From positions 3,305,001 to 3,369,000 of the forward strand of contig NZ_CP114909.1 in the NCBI RefSeq assembly GCF_027497355.1: a DNA stretch of 64,000 bases. Reading direction: 5' to 3'. The position numbers were made by a program, and so were the translations under genes. The first letter of the stretch is position 1, and every line of letters begins with the position of its first letter. The stretch is from Micromonospora sp. WMMA1947. GTDB taxonomy: Bacteria; Actinomycetota; Actinomycetes; Mycobacteriales; Micromonosporaceae. This document shows positions 49,088 through 56,057 of this stretch, in pieces. The notes beneath the pieces are model-generated. The model saw only the letters and a program-made list of their open reading frames with translations, had not been told where the DNA came from and ran no database searches.

Positions 49088-49492
49088 ATGTCCCGCAAGC
49101 TCTGGGGTGACGGCGAACAGTTCCTCATGCTCAGCATCGACATGTGCGAAGAACTGGCCGCGAACGTGGCGGTCAGGCCCCTCTATGTGCGCCTCGTCTT
49201 CGCGGCGTACGCGAGGGTGAACGACATCGGGCATGCCGAGTTCGAGCCGGGGGAGATGTTGCACGTCCTCGGCGACGTCGACCATGACCGCGTCCTCACC
49301 CCTGCCAGCCGGCAGACCTTGTACTCCGCGCTTCAGCAGGCTGAGGCGTTCGGCATGGTCCTGCCCGGCTCGGGTCTCCGGTGCGTGCTTCTACCGGTTG
49401 GTGTCCGCAGAGGCGGCACCGGTCGAGACTGCCACTGGCACAAGGTCGGCCTTGATCGTCGTCGTCGGCGGGTACGTCGCCCCGCTGTATGA
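49088..49492 (+). CDS. hypothetical element protein, winged-helix-like
   Basis: A 134-residue protein. Residues 1-95 have a pattern of helices and a wing seen in small regulators of actinomycete elements: KLWGDGEQFLMLSIDMCEEL, VRLVFAAYARVNDIGHAEFEPGEML, then SRQTLYSALQQAEAFGMVLPGSGLRCVLLP. The C-terminus is Arg/His-rich. It follows the 45-residue ORF by 40 bases in the same direction. It may bind DNA; no family name can be given safely. Confidence 0.6.
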   Translation: MSRKLWGDGEQFLMLSIDMCEELAANVAVRPLYVRLVFAAYARVNDIGHAEFEPGEMLHVLGDVDHDRVLTPASRQTLYSALQQAEAFGMVLPGSGLRCVLLPVGVRRGGTGRDCHWHKVGLDRRRRRVRRPAV

Positions 49493-49791
49493 CGACGACA
49501 GGCAGAACTAGGCCAGTTAGTACGACGTAGCCCTACATCTCACCGTCACTTGTATGAGACCAGGGAACAACGCGGCTCGCTGACCTGCAACGGTGCCACC
49601 TCCTCTTGATCTATCTCACGAGGGGCGGCACTTCGGAGCGGCACCAGCAGCGGCGGCTGAGAGCCAACGAGGGCCCTCCTTCAACGATCTGGCGAATCCG
49701 GCCGAAGGCCGAGCCATCACCTCTCTCTTGACGAACCAGCGATAGCCGGCCGGAGGCCGGCACCCTTCTCATGCCCTGAGGAGCATCACCA
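49493..49791 (+). other. intergenic region with GC-rich hairpin
   Basis: No convincing gene in about 300 bases. GCCGGCC (49745-49751) and GGCCGGC (49755-49761) form a 7-bp hairpin with a GGA loop about 30 bases before the next start. CCGGCCGAAGGCCGAG occurs just upstream of it. These may end the previous transcript or structure the leader of the next gene. Confidence 0.5.
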
Positions 49792-50046
49792 GTGGAGACC
49801 CTTACCCGTGTCGGCGCTCGCGTGGCTCGGTGTACCGCCGAACAGCGCTACGCCTTGGCCTTCGACCTGAAGGCTTCTGCCGCTGCCGATGTCGCACGAC
49901 TGCGGGCGGCGGATGCCGAACCTGACCTACTCGTCGAAGCGGTCAACGAGCTGATGCGAGCAACTGCTCTGGTCGCTGAGGCCCGAGCGGCGCTCGACGA
50001 GGTCACCACCGTTCATCGGATCGCCTGGCGAGACGCGCGCCCGTAG
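49792..50046 (+). CDS. small hypothetical helical protein, 84 residues
   Basis: An Ala/Arg/Leu-rich, fully helical product without Cys and without a membrane segment. The start is GTG at 49792; GAGGAG is 13 bases upstream. It lies 119 bases before the 351-residue gene and may share its transcript. Not recognised. Confidence 0.55.
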   Translation: METLTRVGARVARCTAEQRYALAFDLKASAAADVARLRAADAEPDLLVEAVNELMRATALVAEARAALDEVTTVHRIAWRDARP

Positions 50047-50165
50047 GGGGCGACCGCCTCCGCCCTTGACTCCTGATCGCCGCCAGGCCGTCTCAGGAAC
50101 TCCAACCCATCATGTGCGGCCAACCGGCCGCCTGTTCACCCTGCACGGAAGAAGGTTCATCACCC

Positions 50166-51221
50166 GTGGCTACTGCCAAGAAGAACACCATCCCCACCCC
50201 CGTTGAGGCTCTGGCTCAGGCCCGCGCACTGGTCGCCGAGCGGGAGGCCGAGCACGAGCAGGCCGAGCACTCTGCCGCCGAGCTGTTCGCCAGGCTCGAC
50301 AGTGGCGACGCCTCGGTGACTGGGCTCGACCTGGCCACCGCTGAGGCGGAGATCAAGCGCACCGCGCACCTGCTCGGCATGGCGCGTAAGCGCATCCCGG
50401 AGGCGGAGCGTGATGTCAAGCTGTTCGAGGGTCAGACCAACCCGGTGCTCGCCGAGTACCTGCGGTCGGTCATCGAGGCCAACCGCTTCAACTTCGGCAT
50501 GTTCGGCGTGCCGGTCGAGGTGGTGTCGCAGCGGCCGGAGAAGCTGACCGCTCCGGCGGCGTACCTGTACCAGACCGAGGGAACGGACTACGACACCGCC
50601 ACCGGCCGGATGACCGGCACGGTGCACCTGTTGGTGACTGTGCCCGCCGATGGTCTGGACACGATCAAGGAAGCCTGCGTGGCTGGCATCTACAAGCTGG
50701 TGCACCACGCTGGGCACGCTGAGGTGCGAGACAGTGTCACCACCGGTCCGGACCACTTCGTGCTGTCGGTCTTCCTCAAGAACCTTGAGCCGCTGATGCC
50801 GGTTATCGAGGAGCAGTCGAGTGCCACCGGGATCGGACTGGCGCAGCAGCTCGGCGGGCTTGCTGCGACGCGAAGCAAGGAGTACGTCGTCGACCCGCGT
50901 ACCGACCGGTTGGCGAACATCCACACCATCATGTATCGCCGAGCCTCCGGCGAGGTGGTATCGCAGACCCGCGACGGCGACACGGTACGGCGCAAGGTCC
51001 GGGTGCAGTTCATCGTGCACGGCATCGACCGGCACGTCGACATCCCCGAGCTGTCCCAGTTCGTGGCAGCCGGCGTCGGGGACGCCGTTGGCATCTTCTC
51101 GCCCGGCCTCGGTCGGGTGGAGTCGGTCAAGGTGGTTGACCAGAAGGCGACCCTCTTCGGCGACCGCCAGGCGCTTGCCGTCACGGCGGACGCGGTCATG
51201 ATCAGCAAGGCTGCGGCCTGA
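50166..51221 (+). CDS. unknown 351-residue element protein
   Basis: Residues 1-95 form a charged coiled coil (VEALAQARALVAEREAEHEQAE...). Residues 110-350 are mixed alpha/beta with no motif that I recognise; PAAYLYQTEGTDYDTATGRMTG and VDIPELSQFVAAGVGDAVGIF are distinctive segments. No signal peptide or membrane helix. GAAGAAGG lies about 10 bases before GTG 50166; an upstream in-frame ATG at 50112 is less likely. Clean codon use and a strong start argue for a real expressed gene. It could be a DNA-handling protein in transfer or replication, but nothing in it shows this. Confidence 0.8.
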   Translation: MATAKKNTIPTPVEALAQARALVAEREAEHEQAEHSAAELFARLDSGDASVTGLDLATAEAEIKRTAHLLGMARKRIPEAERDVKLFEGQTNPVLAEYLRSVIEANRFNFGMFGVPVEVVSQRPEKLTAPAAYLYQTEGTDYDTATGRMTGTVHLLVTVPADGLDTIKEACVAGIYKLVHHAGHAEVRDSVTTGPDHFVLSVFLKNLEPLMPVIEEQSSATGIGLAQQLGGLAATRSKEYVVDPRTDRLANIHTIMYRRASGEVVSQTRDGDTVRRKVRVQFIVHGIDRHVDIPELSQFVAAGVGDAVGIFSPGLGRVESVKVVDQKATLFGDRQALAVTADAVMISKAAA

Positions 51222-51282
51222 CGGTGGCGTTGGGTAGGGCGCTCCGCGGAGTGCCCTGCCCGCTCGCCGAGAGCACCCACAT

Positions 51283-51552
51283 ATGAAGACTCGATCCCGG
51301 AACCATGGGCGCGTCTGCCGGCTGCTGCACTGCCCCCGGCCGCACTGGGCGCGTGGTCTGTGCGCCACGCACTACGCCCGGTGGAGGCGCAACGGCCACA
51401 CCCGGTTGAGGGTCGGCCAGGAGCTACATCAGGCCGAGCCGTGCGCCGGCTGCGGCAACGCTGTCCCGGTCAACAGCGGTCGTGCCTCCCTCTACTGCCG
51501 GGAGGCGTGCCGCTCCAACCACAAGCGACTGAAGCGGCGCGAGAAGCCGTAG
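51283..51552 (+). CDS. small zinc-finger protein, 89 residues
   Basis: Two putative zinc sites. The first is CRLLHC with GLCATHYARWRRNGH (about 12-40), a layout found at the N-terminus of phage HNH proteins. The second is CAGC-x15-CREAC (about 54-77). The second module is repeated three times in the next protein (51656). The C-terminus is basic (HKRLKRREK). Probably DNA- or RNA-binding. There is no HNH active site, so it is not a nuclease by itself. Confidence 0.7.
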   Translation: MKTRSRNHGRVCRLLHCPRPHWARGLCATHYARWRRNGHTRLRVGQELHQAEPCAGCGNAVPVNSGRASLYCREACRSNHKRLKRREKP

Positions 51553-51655
51553 GCGCCACCCCCGTTCCCATCCATCCCTGATCAACGACAGGCGCTCTCC
51601 GTGGCTCTCAGCGGGCTACGGAGAGCGCCCTATCTCTGTATGGAGACCAACCTCA

Positions 51656-52606
51656 GTGAGCATGACCATCGAGCAACAGCGGGCACTCAACGGCGAGTGC
51701 ATCCAGTGCGCCACGCCGCTACCCGAGGAACGCAGCGGCAAGCGCGCCTACTGCGACGAAGCCTGCCGACGCCGGCACGATCGCGCAGAACGCCGAGCCG
51801 CGACGGCCAACGCCGACCGGCGCACGTGCGAGCACTGCGGCGGCGCGATGACCGGTAAGCGGTCGGGAGCCCGCTACTGCGCCAAGCGGTGCGCCTCTGC
51901 GGCAGCGCGGCTGCGGCGGCTGGCGGCCGGGCCGGCGGGAGCGTGCCGGCACTGCGGCGGGGCGCTGCCACCCAAGCCACCGGGGAGGCGCGGGCCGGCA
52001 TCCCCCTACTGCGGAGACAGGTGCAAGGCCAAGGCCAAGCACGCACGCACCTACACCCCGAGGCCACGGCAGAGCAGCCGGCCGAAACAGCAGAAGTACA
52101 AGCCGGGGCACCGGTTCGGAGACCTGGTGCTCACCGAGCGCCAGGAATCGGTCAACGGCACTCAGTACGTTCTCTGCCGATGCGACTGCGGCAACGACAA
52201 GCGGGCCGGGCTTCAGAACCTCGCTCGCGGCCTGGTCGTCAACTGCGCCGACCGCAGCCAGCACCCCGATCCCAGAGGCCGGCAAGAGCAGCCGAGCGAC
52301 TACGACTCAGCACATAAGCTGGTCAACAAGGTCAAGGGCAGCGCCACCGCCCACCGCTGCCGGTGCGGGAAGCAGGCCGAGCAGTGGGCGTACTCCCACG
52401 CCGATCCTGACGTACTCCGCGATGGCGACGGCAGAGAGCAGGGCAAGCCCTTCAGCCCGAACCCCGCCCACTACTCGCCGATGTGCCGAAGCTGCCACGC
52501 CCGATTCGACCGGGCGCACACCCGGATCTTCGGTGACCGGCTCTCTCTGTTCCATCACGTGCTCTGGATGGCTACCACCCGGGACGACGAACCGACGATG
52601 AGCTGA
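51656..52606 (+). CDS. multi-zinc-finger protein with HNH-like C-terminus
   Basis: A 316-residue protein. Three copies of a C-x2-C-x13 to 19-YC-x3-C module lie in the first 125 residues (CIQC/YCDEAC, CEHC/YCAKRC, CRHC/YCGDRC). A basic linker and a middle zinc region with CRCDCGN follow (about 165-200). The C-terminal part has CRCGKQAEQW and YSPMCRSCHARFDRAH (about 265-290), the last part of phage HNH endonuclease-like domains. The canonical catalytic His is uncertain, so activity is doubtful. The start is GTG at 51656 behind GGAG; ATG 51662 is possible. The product probably binds nucleic acid. Confidence 0.75.
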   Translation: MSMTIEQQRALNGECIQCATPLPEERSGKRAYCDEACRRRHDRAERRAATANADRRTCEHCGGAMTGKRSGARYCAKRCASAAARLRRLAAGPAGACRHCGGALPPKPPGRRGPASPYCGDRCKAKAKHARTYTPRPRQSSRPKQQKYKPGHRFGDLVLTERQESVNGTQYVLCRCDCGNDKRAGLQNLARGLVVNCADRSQHPDPRGRQEQPSDYDSAHKLVNKVKGSATAHRCRCGKQAEQWAYSHADPDVLRDGDGREQGKPFSPNPAHYSPMCRSCHARFDRAHTRIFGDRLSLFHHVLWMATTRDDEPTMS

Positions 52607-52614
52607 TCGAAGTG

Positions 52615-52695
52615 CGCCTATCGACCCTGAAACCGTGGCACCGCATATTCCGGGGATGCATCCCGGTAGCGCCAGGGATGGAGGGTCGATAGGCG
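52615..52695. repeat. nested inverted repeat, 14-bp outer arms
   Basis: CGCCTATCGACCCT (52615-52628) and its exact complement (52682-52695) enclose a 53-base segment. Inside it are TGGC/GCCA and ACCG/CGGT pairs and a central CCGGG-GATGCAT-CCCGG hairpin. It lies between convergent genes and starts 9 bases after the stop at 52606. It could be a bidirectional terminator, a structured RNA, or a cis site such as an origin of transfer or replication. Confidence 0.85.
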
Positions 52696-52761
52696 TCCTG
52701 ATCACTGCTACACCGTGGCAAGATGGCCGCTGCTATCACTTGGCGGTGGGGGAGATCGGGC

Positions 52762-53316
52762 TCAGGGGGTTATACCCCCACCCTCGTACTGGGCCCCGCG
52801 CCGGTACTCGTCGTCTTCATGCTGATCGACCATCGCCGCCCACACGTCCTCGTCTACAGGCGGTGGTTCCCGTCGACTCGGTTGGTACTCCCTCGCTGCC
52901 CTCGCGAGGGCAGCCCTCGTCTGCCGGCCATGCTCTGCAAGAGCAGCCTTGACGTGCTGATCGACGTTTCGCACGGTCTCGATGAAGGCCCTGGCTCTTG
53001 CGAGTTCTGCGTTGGCCCGTTGTAACTGATCGCTTAACTCCAACTCGCGAGCGCTGTACACCTCTGTCGTGCTCGCAAGCTCCGCTCGCAGCCCTTCGCC
53101 CTCCCTCTGCGTCTTCGCGAGGGCGTCGAGAGTCCGGCTCAGTTCGCCTTCCATCCTGATCATCAGGGTCGCCGCCATCTGCACCGACTTGTCGGCGATG
53201 TTGACTCGCCTCTCACGCCGAGCGAGGAGGTGTGTCACCCAGGCTTGCAGCACGGCACCGACACCCAGTGCGGCAAGGAGGGCGACGCTAGCGGTGATCT
53301 TCTCGGCGGTAGTCAC
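52762..53316 (-). CDS. membrane-anchored coiled-coil protein (paralogue 2)
   Basis: A 184-residue protein. MTTAEKITASVALLAALGVG begins a single N-terminal membrane helix (about 7-30). A basic stop (RRERR) and a long coiled coil (about 40-145) follow, then an acidic tail. It shares the N-terminus MTTAEKIT, the RRxxxR(x)ERR segment and the overall layout with the gene at 53288-53779. The GTG start at 53316 lies inside the end of that gene (29-base overlap), so translation is probably coupled. A GGGGGT-TAT-ACCCCC palindrome (52765-52779) spans the stop. Function unknown. Confidence 0.7.
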   Translation of the reverse strand: MTTAEKITASVALLAALGVGAVLQAWVTHLLARRERRVNIADKSVQMAATLMIRMEGELSRTLDALAKTQREGEGLRAELASTTEVYSARELELSDQLQRANAELARARAFIETVRNVDQHVKAALAEHGRQTRAALARAAREYQPSRREPPPVDEDVWAAMVDQHEDDEYRRGAQYEGGGITP

Positions 53317-53779
53317 TCTGCTTGCCCTGGTATCGATAGCTGTCCTTCAGTAGGCGCAGGTTATCAAAGTCGGAGTCCTCGCCTTCACTCGCCGGAATAA
53401 TCAGCGAGTTGTAATTCTTCAGTTCAATCCTGATGCCAGCCACCTTAGTTGCTGCACTGGCTAGGTGGTCGGCGGTCCTATCGAGCCTGTCGACAGTGGC
53501 TGAGGCGAGAGCTTGGTCCCGCGTAGTCAGCGCCTCCGCGGCCTGCTTGCGTAGTTGTTCGTTCTCTTGCTTGGCGTCAGTGAGTTCCCGTTGGACCTGG
53601 GCCAGTTCAGCCTCGACCCGAGCAACGATCGCGTCCGCTAGCTTGAGCGACTTCTCTGCCAGATCCATCCGCCGCTCAGGTCGAGAGATCCGGCGGTCGA
53701 AGATCGACTTGATCAGGGCTCCGATGCCCAGTGCGCTCGCGATGCTCACACCTATGGTGATCTTCTCGGCGGTGGTCAC
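53288..53779 (-). CDS. membrane-anchored coiled-coil protein (paralogue 1)
   Basis: A 163-residue protein. One membrane helix (about 6-27, ITIGVSIASALGIGALIKSI) is followed by RRISRPERRMDLAEKSLKLAD and a coiled coil (about 40-120). The C-terminal segment IRIELKNYNSLIIPASEGED and an acidic-basic end complete it. It is the first gene of a pair with its paralogue downstream and is divergent from the HTH-membrane gene at 53892. Proteins of this build occur in phages and elements without known role. Confidence 0.7.
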   Translation of the reverse strand: MTTAEKITIGVSIASALGIGALIKSIFDRRISRPERRMDLAEKSLKLADAIVARVEAELAQVQRELTDAKQENEQLRKQAAEALTTRDQALASATVDRLDRTADHLASAATKVAGIRIELKNYNSLIIPASEGEDSDFDNLRLLKDSYRYQGKQSDYRREDHR

Positions 53780-53891
53780 GCTGTTCCTGCCTCAAGAAGG
53801 GATCGACGTTCATCCAGGGTGGTCAGGCTACCAACGGAAGCGGCTGGCCAGCGGACAGCGAGCACACCGCAACGGCAGTACGGTGCTCGGC

Positions 53892-54200
53892 ATGCAGCCC
53901 GATCCGGAGACTGACGAGATCATCGCCGCGTACGCCGCAGGGCAGGATGTCGACGACATCGCACGGCGATACGGCCTGACTCGCGAGGAGGTCTGGCACC
54001 TGGCTTCGGGTGGCGACCAGGCGCAGCCGGCGCGGCAGTCATGGCGGGACAGCAAGGGCAACCGGGTGCTGCTCGGTGTCGCCGTTGGTTGGGTCGCGTG
54101 GTTCTTCGCTGGCCTGCTCGGCGCGGAGGGCTCGCCGCGCATCATCCTGTTGGCTGTGGTCGCGGCGATCACCTACGCCGTCGCAGCACCCCGCAGGTAG
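53892..54200 (+). CDS. small HTH-membrane protein
   Basis: A 102-residue protein. Residues 7-40 form a helix-turn-helix-like segment (IIAAYAAGQDVDDIARRYGL, then TREEVWHLAS). Two membrane helices follow (about 59-75 and 80-95). The ATG at 53892 begins the coherent part; GTG at 53883 is an alternative. The longer upstream frame runs antisense through the coiled-coil gene and is not real. Membrane-tethered HTH proteins can link envelope state to transcription, which is only a suggestion here. It is convergent with the AbiTii gene. Confidence 0.65.
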   Translation: MQPDPETDEIIAAYAAGQDVDDIARRYGLTREEVWHLASGGDQAQPARQSWRDSKGNRVLLGVAVGWVAWFFAGLLGAEGSPRIILLAVVAAITYAVAAPRR

Positions 54201-54224
54201 CGGCCAAGCCAGGATGCGGGTGCG

Positions 54225-55028
54225 TTAGCTACCAGCCATGTACTGAAGAACGCCTGCAACGGAGCCGGCCACAGCGACGATCAACCCGATGATCCCGCTG
54301 ATCCGCGCCCATCGCTTCCAGCCGGGCGACTCGGGCTCTTGCTCTTGCCCCTGACCGACGCTGCTGCTGGCGTGGCCGCTCGCCTGGGCGCTGTTGACCA
54401 CTACGCGATTGCGCTTCCCGCTGATGATGAACTGGACCGCCTGGTTGGCGGCTTCCGCTGACGGCTTGACGGCATCATCCGGCGTTCCGTCTCGCAGCTC
54501 CGCAACCAGGGCCGTGAGCGCCGTCCGGATGTTGTCCAGGATGGCCTGTATCGCCGTCGTGCTGACTGCCCAATAAAGCCGCTCGATGCGCTGATACGGG
54601 TTGGTGTTCTCGCTATTCATGTACGAAACCAGGTCCGCGGCCATGTTCGGCCCCAGCTTCACCACGTTCCCGTTGGCGTTTCGGATCATCGCTTCCATCG
54701 CGCCCACGCCTTGGACGAACGGCACCTCTTCGGTGAGGCCATCCCGGGCGAAGTCGGGGAGATCCCAGCGGCTGATGGTCTGGTTGGTGATGTGGTGGTT
54801 AGCGCTGATTAGGTCGATCTGTAGAGCTGCGTGGGTCTTCCGCCACTTCGGGAGTTCATCGTCCGGGCCGTACCCGTTCAGCTCCCGGCTCGCCCAGTCC
54901 CGCAGTTCGGTCGACCTGGCCTGCCCACCGAGGGCCACGCACTTACGTAGCGTGTCGGCGAGCGATGTGCTGCTGTCCAGCGCGCCGCGTTCGATCTCGT
55001 CAATCAGCTTGTTGTGACGCTTGCCCAT
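54225..55028 (-). CDS. AbiTii-domain protein with C-terminal membrane anchor
   Basis: A 267-residue protein. Residues about 7-190 match the AbiTii (abortive infection) domain pattern: LIDEIERGALDSSTSLADTL, CVALGGQARSTELRDWASRE, LNGYGPDDELPKWR and VQGVGAMEAMI. A flexible Gln/Ser/Glu-rich linker (about 215-238) leads to one membrane helix at the end (about 245-265, ISGIIGLIVAVAGSVAGVLQ). The ATG at 55028 (MGKRHNKL) fits the family start. AbiTii domains are named for their link to phage defence; the mechanism is not known to me. Its position in the cargo part of a mobile element, beside other membrane proteins, supports a defence or exclusion role. The family call is from memory of the motif. 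Confidence 0.72.
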   Translation of the reverse strand: MGKRHNKLIDEIERGALDSSTSLADTLRKCVALGGQARSTELRDWASRELNGYGPDDELPKWRKTHAALQIDLISANHHITNQTISRWDLPDFARDGLTEEVPFVQGVGAMEAMIRNANGNVVKLGPNMAADLVSYMNSENTNPYQRIERLYWAVSTTAIQAILDNIRTALTALVAELRDGTPDDAVKPSAEAANQAVQFIISGKRNRVVVNSAQASGHASSSVGQGQEQEPESPGWKRWARISGIIGLIVAVAGSVAGVLQYMAGS

Positions 55029-55703
55029 GTGCCTACGGTCCTGCCCCCTGGTCCCTGGTGTTGCTCCGAGCATCCGCGAGAGTAGATGACACCGGCGAGC
55101 GGGCGGGCGCTGACGCGCCTAGGTCGTAGATGGCTTCGGCGTGATCTGATGATGCATCCGAGATGGTGGGCTTGCTCTGCCTCGCGCCTGACCTTGGCCC
55201 GGATGGCCTCGGTACCTTCTCTCCTCCAGCCTCTTCACTGACGACATCTTCATCGTGGGCTTCGTCGCGCCGCCCATCTGCCTTGAGCGGCCGGGGTGTT
55301 GCCTGGGCACCTCGACCCGAGCGGCATCGTCGACGTCGACGTCGACGTCATGTTCCTGTGCAAGTTCATCGCCGACGTGCCTGAGCTGCACAAGAAGGTC
55401 CTTGGCCTCCAGTGCGTGGCCCCGGCTCGACGCTGTCCGGCTGGCTCGTCTGACCTGATACTTCAGCGTCGGGTGGCCATGTATGCCGGCTGACCTGCGG
55501 AAACAGGCAGAAGTGAGAGTTGGTCACATACATCGCACGGGTGTACGAAGATGTAGTCCGACACGCAGGTCACTCGCACCGGTCGCTATGGTGTCTCCGG
55601 CGCACGACACGAACCGAACTGGTCTCCGAGATCAAGGCCGGCACGCCCGCCCTGGCGCGCGCGGGGGACGGACCCCGGCCTCTGAATCTCGGAAGGATGG
55701 AGA
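55029..55703. other. gene-poor stretch of the element
   Basis: No supported coding sequence in about 675 bases. Short ORFs exist on both strands but lack family-like sequence or ribosome sites. A GTCGAC tandem run (about 55331-55350) is the clearest repeat. The region serves as the upstream region of the leftward AbiTii gene and of the small rightward ORF at 55704, and may hold decayed genes. Confidence 0.5.
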
Positions 55704-55868
55704 GTGACGAAGCGCCGCAAGGGGCCCTCAAGCCCAAGGAAATGCCGGCAGCCCAACACCAACCGGTGGCGGGACGTCGGGGAGTGGGTAGCACTGGCAC
55801 TCAAGGTGCTTACCTACGCCGCCGGTCTGGCGATTGCCTTGACCGGAAACGGATGCGGGCCCAACTGA
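55704..55868 (+). CDS. small membrane protein candidate, 54 residues
   Basis: The ORF reads MTKRRKGPSSPRKCRQPNTN, then RWRDVGEWVALALKVLTYAA and GLAIALTGNGCGPN. It has a basic cytoplasmic head and one hydrophobic helix near the C-terminus. The GTG at 55704 is preceded by AAGGATGGAGA, a good ribosome site. It overlaps other ORFs in the region and its function is unknown. The tidy start and topology are the only support. Confidence 0.45.
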   Translation: MTKRRKGPSSPRKCRQPNTNRWRDVGEWVALALKVLTYAAGLAIALTGNGCGPN

Positions 55869-56057
55869 CGACCGTCAGCTAGGCCCACATCGAGCGGGAA
55901 GTCCTCCGCCTCGCGGCCTGCGAACCAGGGGCGGGGGTCTTCCTCCATCCAACGTTACTGGCTAGTTGTTCAGTCGCGTTGAACGTCCAACGATCCGCAG
56001 AGTACCCGGGTCCCGATAGTCTCCGTCAGGGTGTCGGGGATTATCGGGTCAAGACCT

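Noticed and set aside
48870..49088. A 72-codon ORF with a good AGGAAGG site overlapping the 45-residue gene
   Set aside because: Its product has no family-like pattern, whereas the overlapping frame at 48910 has the WREYID...APP pattern. It could still be a leader ORF.
53433..53891. Long rightward frame upstream of the HTH-membrane gene
   Set aside because: It is antisense to the coiled-coil gene; only the part from about 53892 looks like a protein.
55119..55391. A 90-codon minus-strand ORF in the gene-poor stretch
   Set aside because: Arg/His/Gln-rich product without a ribosome site or recognisable segment; its DVDVDVDD part only reflects the GTCGAC tandem.
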